Counted from the stretch's first letter, positions 1 to 10,042 are shown. The stretch: DNA of 64,000 bases from Mesorhizobium ciceri biovar biserrulae WSM1271 (GCF_000185905.1 NC_014923.1:5665501-5729500); one strand, 5' to 3'. A program made the numbers and translations. The notes: a model not told the origin generated them from the letters alone.

Positions 1-575
1 AGCACGCGCACGAAGACGACGGCCCTGTCCTTGTCCTCGCCGGCCATGGCGCTCACATAGATGGCACCTTCCGGCCGCTCGAGCTTGGCCAGGAGGTAGC
101 GGACATGGTCGGCATAGGCGGTCGATATGCCATTGGTCGGATCGAGCTGTTCGCCCAGCAGGTAGAGGTCGCGCAGATTGCCGACCAGGCACTCCTGATC
201 GGCGCAGGAGAAAAGGATGCTGAAGCCTTTCGCCTTGAGATCGGCCTCATAGCTGCTCGCGACCTCCAGCGAAGAACTGCCGGGCGGCAATTCATAGCGC
301 AACTCGCTGGCTCTTCCCTGCTGCTTGAGCCATTCCGGCCCCGACCTGTCCTTCATGGCATTGCGCTCCAGCAGCGCGCCATAATCATGCGGTGACTGCA
401 GGAACACCAGCTCATCGAAATCCTTCGCCTTGCAATAGGCGATCGTCGCGCCCTGGAAACGTCCGACGAACGGATTGTCGGTGCAGCCTTCGACATCTTC
501 GGCCTGCGCCAGCAAAGAGGAGAGCGCCAGGCCAAGAGCCGTCAGGCCTATCCGAAGAATTCTAGTCCGGTACAC
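1..575 (-). CDS. OmpA/DUF4892-type envelope protein, 3' end beyond window
   Basis: Secreted or periplasmic protein whose C-terminus lies outside the window. The chosen GTG start has AAGGAG six bases upstream and overlaps the preceding gene by 14 nt; an in-frame ATG 18 nt further upstream is an alternative. The N-terminus has a signal peptide (hydrophobic IGLTALGLALSSLLAQA). The following part (DNPFVGRFQG, then SPHDYGALLERN and a SYEADLKAKGF stretch) matches my memory of the N-terminal region of rhizobial OmpA-family proteins carrying DUF4892. The OmpA peptidoglycan-binding domain would lie past the edge and cannot be seen. Last gene of an apparent operon with the small Cys-rich protein and the giant DUF11-like protein, which suggests a joint role at the cell surface. 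Confidence 0.75.
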   Translation of the reverse strand, partial: MYRTRILRIGLTALGLALSSLLAQAEDVEGCTDNPFVGRFQGATIAYCKAKDFDELVFLQSPHDYGALLERNAMKDRSGPEWLKQQGRASELRYELPPGSSSLEVASSYEADLKAKGFSILFSCADQECLVGNLRDLYLLGEQLDPTNGISTAYADHVRYLLAKLERPEGAIYVSAMAGEDKDRAVVFVRV

Positions 576-1086
576 ATTCGTCTCCTTCGACATGCTGGCC
601 TTGTCGGCACGGCACGCACCGGCCGTTCTCCAAGTGATCATTATGCGAGCAGGTCTGCTCCTCCTCTTGCTCCACAGGGGGGAACTCGCTCTCGCGGCAT
701 TTGCCGCGGCGGAACTCCGTGCCTTCCGGGCAACCTCTCGCCTGGTTCTTCTTGCCCCTTCGGTCGCGCACGCATTCACCGTCCTGCCGATGGAAGCCGT
801 CGGGGCATTCAAACCTTCTCTTCTTGCCTCTTCGGTCGCGCACACATTCGCCGTCTTCCTTGCGAAAGCCGTCCGGGCATCCGAACCTTATCTTTATCTC
901 GAAGGCGAGCATCTGCGGCGCCTGATCGAGCTTGCCGTTTTTGCTTTCCGCTTTCTGGACGGAGCAAGGCGCTTCATAGCAGACGTCGGTCAGCGGGGCT
1001 CCGGCATGGAGTTCAGTGGGGTGAAAGATCGAAACACCCGCCATGGCCACCATGCCCGCCAGTGTCGCGAAGAACGAGGGTTTCAC
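562..1086 (-). CDS. Small secreted Cys-rich repeat protein
   Basis: 174 residues from a GTG start with a GGGAG ribosome-binding site. A signal peptide is clear (cleavage probably after ELHA, about residue 28). The mature part carries two nearly identical modules of the form CPDGF-(H/R)(R/K)-(Q/E)DGECVRDRRGKK, then CPEGTEFRRGKC and CxxGxHVEGDECVPD at the end. The modules are the same type as those in the C-terminal tail of the giant protein encoded 32 bp upstream, so the two probably share an origin and perhaps a binding partner. No enzymatic motif seen. Paired cysteines suggest disulfides formed outside the cytoplasm. Function unknown. Confidence 0.75.
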   Translation of the reverse strand: MKPSFFATLAGMVAMAGVSIFHPTELHAGAPLTDVCYEAPCSVQKAESKNGKLDQAPQMLAFEIKIRFGCPDGFRKEDGECVRDRRGKKRRFECPDGFHRQDGECVRDRRGKKNQARGCPEGTEFRRGKCRESEFPPVEQEEEQTCSHNDHLENGRCVPCRQGQHVEGDECVPD

Positions 1087-1118
1087 GGATGCAATCTCCC
1101 GATGTCATTTCACTTGGC

Positions 1119-4100
1119 TCAATTGACGCGATCGATGCACTGGCCACTGGATTCCCGCGTGCCGGTCGGACACACGCAGCCGGACGACGTGCTGACCTGG
1201 TCGCCTCTGCATTGCTGTTGTTGCGGTTGCGGTTGTGGTTGTGGTTGTGGCGCGGGGTTGTCGTTCGGGCACTTGCTATACCGGCCATAGACGACCGTGC
1301 CATCCGGACAGGTCTTCTTGCGGACAGGCCTGGTGCCCTGATCCGGCTGTTGTGGCTGCTGATTCTGGTCGCGGATCATGCGGCACCTGCCGCGCCCAAA
1401 TTGATATCCCTCCGGGCAGCAGTTCGGATAGACCCCGACGGGCCGGTTGGCGGGACAAGATTGCTGTTCCTGATGTTGATCGCGCACCGGGCGGCACCTG
1501 CCACGCCCAAATTGGTATCCTTCCGGACAGCAATTCGGATAGACCCCAACGGGCCGGTTGGCGGGACAAGATTGCTGTTCCTGCTGTTGATCGCGCATCG
1601 GACGGCACTTTCCGCGTCCAAACTGGTAGCCCTCTGGGCAGCAATTCGGATAGGCCCCGACAGGGCGGTCAGCGGGACAGAACCGTTGCCTTGCGCGATC
1701 GACGCAGACGCCGGTCGCGGCATCAAGCACCTGACTCCGGCGGCACTTTACCTGGGCCGGCTGCGGGGAACGGCATTTGCCATTGCGGTACTCGGTCCCT
1801 TGCGGACAGCAATTGGGATAGGCACCAACCGGCCGATCCGCGGGACAGATTCCTGGCTGCTGCTTGATCCTGTTGAGCACGCAGGCATTGCCCTCGGCAT
1901 GGCTGCCGCGTTTGCAGGCGATGCACCGTCCGGTCCTTGCATCCTTCACAAGGCCGCTGCCGCACTTGACCTCTATGGGTGCCGTCTTCTGAGAACGGCA
2001 TTTGCCATTACGATATTCCGTACCTTGCGGACAGCAATTGGGGTACGCCCCCATCGGCCGATCGGCGGGGCAGACCCTGGCCTGCACCTGCGGAGCCTGC
2101 TTGATCAAGCCAATTCCGCCGCTTCCTGGGCCGGCGGCCTCGCAGGCCTTGCCGGTCCATTTGGTGTTGGCGGGGCAGGCGCACAGGCCATTGCCGGCGA
2201 GGATCATGCCGAACTTGCAGGTGGCGGACGGGACGGCGAGGACCGGCGCCGCCTCGGGCGTGATCGGCTTCGAGGTGGAAGCGCCGCCGGTTCCGCTGCA
2301 GCTCTTGCCATCCCATCTGGTGTTGGGCGGACAGGCACAGATGCCATTGGCGAGCACCATGCCGCCTTGACAGGTCTGCACGGGCGGGGTCAGGGAAACC
2401 GTCTTGCAGGACTGATCATTGATGCCGGGCGTTCCGTCCGAGACGTCGGCGCAATTCGAGAACCGGGCTGCCGAGGCATCGCTCGGCAGGCGCACGACCA
2501 TGTTGAAGTTGCGCGGGCCGAACTCGCTGCCTTCGGGGGCATCGAGATCGAGGCGCACGGGGCCGGGCGATGTGCAGGAGAACGGGATCTGCGTCGGCTG
2601 CGTCGCGCAGGGCAGTGGCGGCGTGATCGAGACGATCTGCGCCGAGGCAAGCCCCGTCAGTTTGTCGGAAATGGTGACCGGCGCGTTGTGGTCGATCGGC
2701 CCCGGATTGAACAGCCTGAGGGCGAAGTGGCAATCGCCGCCCAGGGTGCAGGATTGATCGCCGGTCTTGGTGACCTTGACGCTGAAGGGGTCGAGCTTGA
2801 CCGACGCGCAGCCTTCATTGTCATTCGGATTGCTGTCAACCGGCGGTACTGTCGCGCATAAGGTGAGCGTATCGTTCTTCTTCCATGTCGCCCCGGCGAT
2901 CACCACGGCATCGGCATCGAGGAATGTTTCCGGGGGCATCGACACGGCGCTCTGACACGCGACAGTCTGGGTGTCGCCATCCTTCTTGCTGCAGGCGCCG
3001 GTGCCTTTTACTGTGAGACCGGCATTGATGAACTGAACGATGCCATTCCGGACCTTGGCGTTGAATGGCGGCGGGCCGACGACCGTATCCGACCCATTGC
3101 TCTTCACGCTGACTCTGAAGCGGCACACTTCGTTGATGCCACATTCGCCAACGCCGTTCGGTTTGCCGTTGGGAGGGAGGACCTCGACCATCAGATTAGC
3201 GCCCTTATGCACCTCGTCCTTGATGGTGACGCAGCGGCCGGCGAAATCCCTGTCGAACGGACTGGGCTTGGCGTTGGCGGCCGGATTATAGTCGATGCAG
3301 TTCGTGTAGGTCGGAGAAACCCTCGAGGTTTTGACCAGCACCCGGCCGCTGAGCGTTTCGCCGGGTTTCAGAACATTCGTGCCCTTGTTGGTCGAGATGC
3401 ATCCGACGGTGCCATTGGTGGTCGAGCACGCGAAGTCGCCATCGACGGTCTCGATCGTGGTGTCGGTGATGGGCTTGAAATCCTCCTTGATGACAAAGGG
3501 GCCGGAAGCAGCGTCAGTTCCGACATTCTTCAGCAAAATTCCGAAGGCGCAACTCGGCACGCAAGAGGTGGCCGCGGTGAATTTCTGGGCCCTGAGCAGC
3601 GGGCCTTTGACCAGCGGAATGCTGGCGCATGTCTGTTCGCCGCCCGCGAACGAAGCGCAGGTCTTGATCGCAGTCGCATTCGTTCCGCTGCCGGGCTTGA
3701 ACGTCATCGACACGGGCACAGTCTTGCCGGGCGGAATTTTCGCCGTCACCGCGGAGGTGCAGGTTACGTCATTGCCGTCCTTCTTGCAGGAGATCGGCGC
3801 GGTCACACCGGGGACACTTGCTGCCTCGCCGCCGCCCTCCATCGCGATGTTGGGGAAGGCGCTGCCGTCCGGCTGCGATAGATGGACGGTGAAGGAGAGC
3901 GGCCCATTGAACTCCGGCGCGTCGGCGGGATTGCTGACTGATGTCGTGAAGACGCATCCGCCGCCTATGTCCGAGCATTGCGCCACCGCCGGATTGTGCG
4001 CCAGCGCGAGGTTCTTGGGCTGTTCGGGCTGCGGCGCGGGCTGCAGCAGCCGGGCGGTGGCGCAGGACGGTGCAGCCGCGCCTTTCAGCGTGGCGCAGTT

Positions 4101-7100
4101 CTTCATTTCCTTGACCGCGCCGATGCCCTTGCCCAGATCGGCGGTGAGAGTGATGCTGACGGAGCTTTTCGCCGCGAGCGTGACCGCCGGGTTGGAGCAG
4201 ATGAAACCCTGCCCCTGCCTGGCGCAGTTGAATTTGGGATCGGAGGCGGCCGAGACGGTGGCGCTGTTGAAGACGGCGCCGTCGCCGGTCACGTCGTCGG
4301 TGAATTCGACCGGTCCCTTGACCTCGGCATCGCTTGTGTTGGAAATCGTGACGTTGAAAACGCAGCGGTTTTCGACGCAGGTGGTGAATGTCTTCACCAG
4401 GCTGAGCGGCCCCGCGGTCGAGGCTTGCGGATCGACCTGGCCGCCGCCGCCCGGCGGATCGACCTCCTCGATGTTGACCACAGCGCATTGTTCCGGTGCC
4501 GGCTCCCGCACCTTGCCACCGCCACCGACGCCATCGCCCTCGTCCGCGCCGCCGGCATCGGCTCCGCCCGCGCCGGGATCGGCTCCGCCGGCACCCGCAT
4601 TCCCGTTGGCGGCAAGCTCAGCTTTGCAGGCGGCGAGCTTGTTCTGAAAGCTTCGTTCGACAGCAACCACGACCAAAGGTGAACGGACGCACATATCCAT
4701 CACGGTCTTGGGGGTGAAGGAAATGGCGTTCTTGCAGTTCAGAGCCTTCATCTGGTCATTCAGGGCCACCGTGCTTTTGACGAGAGTGGGGCAAGTCAGT
4801 CTCACCTGCTTTTCGCGGGCACATTCCACATGCCTGTCGAAGCGAGCCTTGTTCTCCGCCTCAAGCATGGGATCAGCCGTGCTGGCGCGCGCCATGCAAA
4901 AATCGATATGTTTCTGGTTGTCCATCGACCAGCGAATTTCGGGACCAGTCGGCCTGCATCCCTCCTCGCCGAGTGTCTTTGCCGACAACATGGCCATGCC
5001 GGCATAGCCTTCGCAAAACCGGCTCGCTTTGCAGGTCCACCAACTGCCGTCGTTCCGAAACGTGTCGATGACACCTGCTCGATTGATGTGATCGCCCTGG
5101 ACGCTCCCGTCAGCGGTGATGTCGCCTTTATAGAGACCGGTGTCGCCGGTGTTCCAGGTCACGTTCAAAGTGAACCTGGTGCCGGATATGGTGCCCCTGA
5201 CCACGCCGCTAATGGCACCGCCACCATCCTTTGGGAAAAAAGAGGCCTGGCCGATGGCATTGCCGTTCGGATCGACTTCCATATGGTTAAATGAAATCTG
5301 CAAGCCGTTGCTTTGCATGACGACGAAGCCGTTCTTCTTCATCCCCCATTTCGTACAGTCTTTCGTAACGCTCGACACGCCGCCGATATTGCCGCCGGGA
5401 TTGTCGATGAAATGCAGAAGGCCCTTGCCGTCGGCGAGCGATGCTGATCGGAAGGCCGCATAAGTAATCAGCGGGCGCCGGCTCATCGGTCCCGTAAGCT
5501 CGGCCTTCTTCTGCGGCACCGCGGCCGGGGACGTCATCGCGCAATTCTTCACCGTCCTGGTGCCGGCTGGCAGTTCGAGGTCGAAGCGCAGCGAAACGCT
5601 TCTTGATTCCTTCGGCCCGAGCGCCGTGGCCGCATTGCCGAACGAACATTTGACCGGCGGGCCACCCTTCTCGCAGGCGAAGGGTGGGGGCAGAGCATCG
5701 TCGGAAAGCTTGGCGCCCGCGACATCGATCGTGTCGGTGAAGGGTATCGGACCGGGCACCGGCGCATCGGTGGTGTTGGTGAGCGTGATCTCGAAGGTGC
5801 ACGGTCCTTTGAGCGGGCAGCTTGCCGGGCCTTTCTTCGAAATCACCACCGGCCCGGTCTGCACCGGCATGTCCGGATCGAGCGGCAAGGTGGCGCAGGC
5901 CGGCGCCGCCGGCTGTCCGCCGGCGTCTCCGTCCGGCGGGTTGCCGCCCGCCTCTGGCGCGCCAGGCTCTGGCAGCTTGTTGTTGAGGGGTTCGTCGAAG
6001 GCAATCGCGGCCGTCGCCTCGCCGGCCAGCGGTCCAAAGGTGACAGCGGCCTTGCTCTGCACGAAATCGGCTTCGCCACCTTCGGTCGTGTCGATGGTAA
6101 AGGCGATCTTCATGGAGCGGCTTTCGCCGGGAGCCAAGGTGAGCTCCGGCTGTTGGCAATCGAGCTCCCGCCCATCGGGCTTGCATTGCAGGCCGGCCGG
6201 CACATTCAGGCTGGTAGGGGAATTCTTCGCCTGGCTCTGAGTTCCGACCGACAGGGTCTGTATGACCCGGAAGGGTCCAGTGACTGCATTGGCGCTGGTG
6301 TTGGTGACCTTGACCTCGAACTCGCAGGTCCCAGCCTTGGGCGAGCAGCTCGCCGGCACGCCCGAGGCCTGCACCGCAAGACCGTTCGCGTTGCTGGCCG
6401 TCGGCGGCGGCAGCGCGGCCGGCTGTTGATTGTTCGCTTTCTGCTGATTGCCGGGAGGCGGCGTCCCGCCGGCGAGGACCGCGCAATTCCTGACCTCTTT
6501 CGTTTCCGGCGGGGTATTCGGCGCGAAGACAAGGCGCATATCGAGCTTGCCGTTGGCGGGCACCGGCCCCGGATGCGTACAGGTGAAGGGCGCCGCCTTG
6601 CTGCATTGCCAAGGTGCGTTGGGTTCGCCGGTCAGCGTCGCCTGGGGCGCCTCGATCTGCTCGTTGATCGTGATGGGACCTGGAACTTCTGGCCCGTCGT
6701 TGCTGACTTCGATGTTGAAGGCGCACCCGCCCTTGGGGGAGCATTTCGGCACGGTGCCCGTCTTGGTCAGCGTGAGCTTGCCGCGGGTCTGGCCGCCGTC
6801 ACCTTCAACATCGGGAAAGCCGGTCCCGCCGCCGCCGCCGTCGACATCCGGAAAGCCGGTCCCGCCGCCGCCGTCAACGCCTGGAAAGCCGGGCTGGCCG
6901 CCGCCGCCCTCGACACCGGGAAAGCCAGTTTGGCCGCCTCCCGGTATACCGGGAAACTGTTCGTCCGAGGCTACGGCTGGGAATCCGCTGCCGCCTTCGC
7001 ATTGCGAGAGAACGGCAACGCCGCCGGCATGGCCGCGCGCCGCCGCATCATCCTGAGCCGGATCAAGGGCAACGAAGGCAGTTGGAACGTCTGCGCCGGC

Positions 7101-8531
7101 AGCAGCCTGAAACTGGCTTGCCGCACCAATCTGCAGACCATGGACAGGCTTTTGCCGATCCAGGACATCGCCGGAAGCAAGCAGCGTTCCGCCGCAGGCG
7201 GTGAGGTCGAGGCTGCCGTCGGGCTTGTAGGCATATTGCAGCGCCACGCCGCCGCTGGCATCGCGCCGCTCGATGGACTGACCAACGGGATAGGTGAGCG
7301 TATCCAGTTGCCAGGCCGATGCTGTTTGCGGATCGTCCGGGGCTTCGGGCGCATAGCGGATCACATCGGTGGGGCCGCCACTGACAAGTGCCGCAAAATC
7401 ACCTGCATTCTGCACCGCATTGCGCAGCGCCAGGACCATGTCGCCGCTGTTGTCGAAGACTATCGCTGTGACCGTGCCGGGCTGCGAGGCGTCGACGCCG
7501 ACCTCGATGCGGGCATCCTGCATGAAGGAGCCATCCTCGGCGAGGCCGACGGACCAGATTTCAGGACCTTCCGCGACAGCGTAATAGAGCCGCTTCCCGT
7601 GCACCGCCATGCCGTCGATCCGGCGCGCATTCTGCGTAAAACCCCAGGTCGACGGATTGGCCGCGTCGAAGTCCGGAGACGTGACGTCGAGCTGCTTTGC
7701 ATCATCGGCGACGGCCTCCTTGCCCGCCAGCGGCCCGCCCTGCAGTCCATGATCGAACTGGCCGGCATCGGTGCCGGCAGTCGGGCCCTTGAGTTGATGA
7801 ACTAGCCCGGTGTCAAGGTCGGAAACATAGAGCGAACGGCTCGCGGGATCGAAGGCAAGGCCGCCGATGCCGGGCCCGCTGTTGATCGCGCCTTCCTTGG
7901 AGAGCTCCGTATAGAGGCTGGCCTCGCCCGTCGCGCTGTCTATCTTCCAGATCGCCCCGGCGCCGCCAAAGGGGGCCTTGCCGAACAGACCCTCCATGAA
8001 CTGGGCGCCGGGAGCCCCTCTCGTCAGCCGGTCGGGCTGTCCGTCGCCATCCTTGTCGGGGCCGACAATATAGAGGCCAAAGGCGGACGTGGCTGCCGCA
8101 TAGAGGCCGGGCGTGCCGCGCTCGTCGGCCGGGAGCGTGTCGAAAACCAGCCCGAATACATGGCCGATATTCCCGGCCTTGAAGTCCTTGCGCAGAGGCA
8201 GATCAAGCTGCTGGCCGGCCAGCGGCGCGGCAACGAGGCTTCCGTCATAGATGCGCAGCGTGACCCCGTCGGGATCGATGACGGTCTTGGAGAGGGGATC
8301 CACGCCTGGCGGCAGCCCCTCGACCTGAAGCCTGACCCCGGCAAAGCCGGAGGCCGCGATATCGCCCGGCTTCAAAACATTCTGCGTCTGGGTGTCCTCG
8401 GCCGTCTGGGTGTCCTCGGCACGAGAGGCGGGGGGCATCGACAGCAATGCCACTGTGCCGACAAGCGATGCAATCGCCAGCCAAAACCCAAGGATGAGGA
8501 AGGAGCGCGCGAAAGGTAATGCTTTCGGCAT
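1119..8531 (-). CDS. Giant secreted protein with DUF11-like modules and Cys-rich tail
   Basis: 2470 residues, the largest gene here. Residues 1-38 form a signal peptide. About 40-510 look like a beta-propeller or PQC-type domain (YVSDLDTGLVH, repeated GxxxAI-DSATGE). About 524-582 is a Gly-rich linker with repeated GFPxVxGGGG. From about 585 to 2050 come many modules of roughly 130 residues, each with a KTG/KKG opening, a C-x(4-8)-C-x-F-x-(I/V)-x(3)-N core and a C-terminal NCA motif, as in DUF11 (conserved repeat) surface proteins. A different segment sits near 1020-1340. The tail (about 2060-2470) holds five CPA(D/N)RPxGxYPNCCP modules and poly-Gln/Pro linkers, closing with CVCPTGTRESSGQC. 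No LPXTG or autotransporter barrel seen. Probably an extracellular adhesin or matrix protein; function inferred only. Confidence 0.8.
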   Translation of the reverse strand: MPKALPFARSFLILGFWLAIASLVGTVALLSMPPASRAEDTQTAEDTQTQNVLKPGDIAASGFAGVRLQVEGLPPGVDPLSKTVIDPDGVTLRIYDGSLVAAPLAGQQLDLPLRKDFKAGNIGHVFGLVFDTLPADERGTPGLYAAATSAFGLYIVGPDKDGDGQPDRLTRGAPGAQFMEGLFGKAPFGGAGAIWKIDSATGEASLYTELSKEGAINSGPGIGGLAFDPASRSLYVSDLDTGLVHQLKGPTAGTDAGQFDHGLQGGPLAGKEAVADDAKQLDVTSPDFDAANPSTWGFTQNARRIDGMAVHGKRLYYAVAEGPEIWSVGLAEDGSFMQDARIEVGVDASQPGTVTAIVFDNSGDMVLALRNAVQNAGDFAALVSGGPTDVIRYAPEAPDDPQTASAWQLDTLTYPVGQSIERRDASGGVALQYAYKPDGSLDLTACGGTLLASGDVLDRQKPVHGLQIGAASQFQAAAGADVPTAFVALDPAQDDAAARGHAGGVAVLSQCEGGSGFPAVASDEQFPGIPGGGQTGFPGVEGGGGQPGFPGVDGGGGTGFPDVDGGGGGTGFPDVEGDGGQTRGKLTLTKTGTVPKCSPKGGCAFNIEVSNDGPEVPGPITINEQIEAPQATLTGEPNAPWQCSKAAPFTCTHPGPVPANGKLDMRLVFAPNTPPETKEVRNCAVLAGGTPPPGNQQKANNQQPAALPPPTASNANGLAVQASGVPASCSPKAGTCEFEVKVTNTSANAVTGPFRVIQTLSVGTQSQAKNSPTSLNVPAGLQCKPDGRELDCQQPELTLAPGESRSMKIAFTIDTTEGGEADFVQSKAAVTFGPLAGEATAAIAFDEPLNNKLPEPGAPEAGGNPPDGDAGGQPAAPACATLPLDPDMPVQTGPVVISKKGPASCPLKGPCTFEITLTNTTDAPVPGPIPFTDTIDVAGAKLSDDALPPPFACEKGGPPVKCSFGNAATALGPKESRSVSLRFDLELPAGTRTVKNCAMTSPAAVPQKKAELTGPMSRRPLITYAAFRSASLADGKGLLHFIDNPGGNIGGVSSVTKDCTKWGMKKNGFVVMQSNGLQISFNHMEVDPNGNAIGQASFFPKDGGGAISGVVRGTISGTRFTLNVTWNTGDTGLYKGDITADGSVQGDHINRAGVIDTFRNDGSWWTCKASRFCEGYAGMAMLSAKTLGEEGCRPTGPEIRWSMDNQKHIDFCMARASTADPMLEAENKARFDRHVECAREKQVRLTCPTLVKSTVALNDQMKALNCKNAISFTPKTVMDMCVRSPLVVVAVERSFQNKLAACKAELAANGNAGAGGADPGAGGADAGGADEGDGVGGGGKVREPAPEQCAVVNIEEVDPPGGGGQVDPQASTAGPLSLVKTFTTCVENRCVFNVTISNTSDAEVKGPVEFTDDVTGDGAVFNSATVSAASDPKFNCARQGQGFICSNPAVTLAAKSSVSITLTADLGKGIGAVKEMKNCATLKGAAAPSCATARLLQPAPQPEQPKNLALAHNPAVAQCSDIGGGCVFTTSVSNPADAPEFNGPLSFTVHLSQPDGSAFPNIAMEGGGEAASVPGVTAPISCKKDGNDVTCTSAVTAKIPPGKTVPVSMTFKPGSGTNATAIKTCASFAGGEQTCASIPLVKGPLLRAQKFTAATSCVPSCAFGILLKNVGTDAASGPFVIKEDFKPITDTTIETVDGDFACSTTNGTVGCISTNKGTNVLKPGETLSGRVLVKTSRVSPTYTNCIDYNPAANAKPSPFDRDFAGRCVTIKDEVHKGANLMVEVLPPNGKPNGVGECGINEVCRFRVSVKSNGSDTVVGPPPFNAKVRNGIVQFINAGLTVKGTGACSKKDGDTQTVACQSAVSMPPETFLDADAVVIAGATWKKNDTLTLCATVPPVDSNPNDNEGCASVKLDPFSVKVTKTGDQSCTLGGDCHFALRLFNPGPIDHNAPVTISDKLTGLASAQIVSITPPLPCATQPTQIPFSCTSPGPVRLDLDAPEGSEFGPRNFNMVVRLPSDASAARFSNCADVSDGTPGINDQSCKTVSLTPPVQTCQGGMVLANGICACPPNTRWDGKSCSGTGGASTSKPITPEAAPVLAVPSATCKFGMILAGNGLCACPANTKWTGKACEAAGPGSGGIGLIKQAPQVQARVCPADRPMGAYPNCCPQGTEYRNGKCRSQKTAPIEVKCGSGLVKDARTGRCIACKRGSHAEGNACVLNRIKQQPGICPADRPVGAYPNCCPQGTEYRNGKCRSPQPAQVKCRRSQVLDAATGVCVDRARQRFCPADRPVGAYPNCCPEGYQFGRGKCRPMRDQQQEQQSCPANRPVGVYPNCCPEGYQFGRGRCRPVRDQHQEQQSCPANRPVGVYPNCCPEGYQFGRGRCRMIRDQNQQPQQPDQGTRPVRKKTCPDGTVVYGRYSKCPNDNPAPQPQPQPQPQQQQCRGDQVSTSSGCVCPTGTRESSGQCIDRVN
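1381..1690 (-). repeat. Tandem 111-bp coding repeats in the Cys-rich tail
   Basis: Three near-identical units of about 111 bp inside the giant gene, each encoding CPA(D/N)RPVGxYPNCCPEGYQFGRGxCR plus a Gln-rich linker. The DNA identity between neighbouring units (for example the stretch around 1440 versus 1551) is high enough to suggest recent unequal crossing-over. Two more diverged units lie near 1785-1850 and 1995-2065. Confidence 0.7.
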
Positions 8532-8657
8532 TGCCGAGACCCCGACTTAGCGACTGTCCTTGCTCTTCCGGATCAACCGCGAGGAGTGTCGCCTCTCCCC
8601 CGCAAGGCACGGCATCGATCCAGAGCCGAGCTGAAAAATGCCGTTAAAAGCCAGGGT

Positions 8658-8686
8658 CGCCTAGTCATCATATGATGCTAAAATGA
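8658..8686 (-). promoter_or_regulatory. Palindromic element, copy 1 (upstream of giant gene)
   Basis: A 29-bp element that recurs with one mismatch at 10914-10942. Its core at 8662-8680 is an imperfect palindrome, TAGTCATCATATGATGCTA. It lies about 127 bp upstream of the start of the giant secreted-protein gene; copy 2 lies about 101 bp upstream of the repeat-protein gene, in the same orientation. This shared placement suggests an operator or an activator site. It also overlaps the stop codon of the methyltransferase gene, so part of the similarity could be a 3'-end relic. The regulator is unknown; the two LuxR-type genes nearby are candidates. Confidence 0.5.
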
Positions 8687-10009
8687 GCGCGAGGCAGGGG
8701 GCTGCACCAACTTCAGCACGCGGGCCACGAGGCCATGCTCGGCGATAAAGGCCTGGTAGTCCCGATAGATCGGGTCGGCGCTCAAATGCCGTTCCTCGGT
8801 CCTGGCGCGCAGGTAATAGACAAGATTGGCGGCGCCCAGCATCAGGCAGGATTGAACTGCCGTGAGCCAGCCCGCACCAGCGACGAACGGCACCGAGATC
8901 AGCCACCAGCAAAGATTCTTGCTCAGATAGGCCGGATGTTTCACCCAGCGATAGGGGCCGTTGGTGATGATTCCACGATGGGTGAGGTTGGAGAATCGCA
9001 GGCCGAAGGCCGCCGTCGACCAGACATAGATGAAAACCAAGAGCAGAATGGCGCTGCCCCATAGTACATAGAGCCAGGGATAGGGCGCCAGGACCTTGTC
9101 CCAATGGAGCTCGTCCAGTTCATATTGAATGTAGTGCCCTTGCGCGTCCACAAACGGCCGGTAGCAGATGAGGCAGATGGCCCAACCACCAATCGTCGGC
9201 TCGGTGCTCCTTATGTGACTGTCGATCACCCGCAACGTCAGCGTATAGGCAATCACCGCCAAGAGCACATCCAGAAGGTAGAAGACATCGATGAGCCGGG
9301 CGAAGACATCCCGGAAGTCCCACTGCGGGAACAGCGGCGCCGACCACAGCGCGCCGAGATCGTTATTGGCATAGACGAACATCAAGGGCAGGAAGAAAGC
9401 CTTCACGAGCCAACCCCGCGCGTGGGCGGCCAGCATGCTCCAGTTCGCCGGACGGTTCCCGGCGAGCAGCAGAGGAAGCTGCGCGTAGGCATCGAAGGGA
9501 TCGCGCTGCCGGCGGTCGACATGGAGAATGTAGAAAGGCGAAGCGACAATGAGGCCCGGCAGCAGATACAGAGCGGCGTCCTTGAACGGCTGATAGAAGG
9601 CGTCGCCATATTCCGGCAGGAGGGCGTATAGCCCCGCAATGCACCCAATGGTCATCCAGAAGCCGACGAGCTTGTGAACAAGCCGCAGCGGATCGACAGG
9701 CCGGATCGCGTCCCGCGCCAGTTCCGTGGTGGGATTGAGCTGGACACGGTGGACGAGCAAGTCCACGGCCAGCATGACGGCGGCCGACAAGACCAACACG
9801 GCGAGCGTCTTGAGATGGGCAGCTTCAGTCCAGTCGCGCAAAAGCCATACGTTTGCGAGGGCCATGAGCACGCCTGCCATACCGGTCCACTGGCCGCTGG
9901 CCGAGCGGGGACATGCCGGGACCGGGGCGGCAGGGTTCTTTTCGCCGCCTTGGGCATGGACACTCTGGTCCACTGGAACATCCATACACGTCTGCCGCCG
10001 GACGTCCAT
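8678..10009 (-). CDS. ICMT/phospholipid-methyltransferase family membrane protein
   Basis: 443-residue polytopic membrane protein; at least eight hydrophobic segments are visible. The C-terminal third has the hallmark of isoprenylcysteine carboxyl methyltransferase-like enzymes: GPYRWVKHPAYLSKNLCWW followed by YYLRARTEERHLSADPIYRDY, which forms the S-adenosylmethionine and substrate site in that family. The first ~30 residues are polar; an internal start at residue 9 (MDVPVDQSV) is possible. It lies 33 bp downstream of the tandem-repeat protein gene and is probably co-transcribed with it. Bacterial members act on varied lipids or proteins, so the substrate cannot be named. Confidence 0.8.
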   Translation of the reverse strand: MDVRRQTCMDVPVDQSVHAQGGEKNPAAPVPACPRSASGQWTGMAGVLMALANVWLLRDWTEAAHLKTLAVLVLSAAVMLAVDLLVHRVQLNPTTELARDAIRPVDPLRLVHKLVGFWMTIGCIAGLYALLPEYGDAFYQPFKDAALYLLPGLIVASPFYILHVDRRQRDPFDAYAQLPLLLAGNRPANWSMLAAHARGWLVKAFFLPLMFVYANNDLGALWSAPLFPQWDFRDVFARLIDVFYLLDVLLAVIAYTLTLRVIDSHIRSTEPTIGGWAICLICYRPFVDAQGHYIQYELDELHWDKVLAPYPWLYVLWGSAILLLVFIYVWSTAAFGLRFSNLTHRGIITNGPYRWVKHPAYLSKNLCWWLISVPFVAGAGWLTAVQSCLMLGAANLVYYLRARTEERHLSADPIYRDYQAFIAEHGLVARVLKLVQPPASRSF

Positions 10010-10042
10010 TCGATCAAGTCCTGCCGAGCTGACTGAGCTGGA

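Noticed and set aside
1062..2861. 599-codon plus-strand open frame across the giant gene's tail
   Set aside because: Lies antisense to a gene with signal peptide, Cys modules and repeats; high GC makes long antisense frames common, and it has no motif or ribosome-binding site.
6153..7805. 550-codon plus-strand open frame
   Set aside because: Antisense shadow of the DUF11-like modules and the propeller region.
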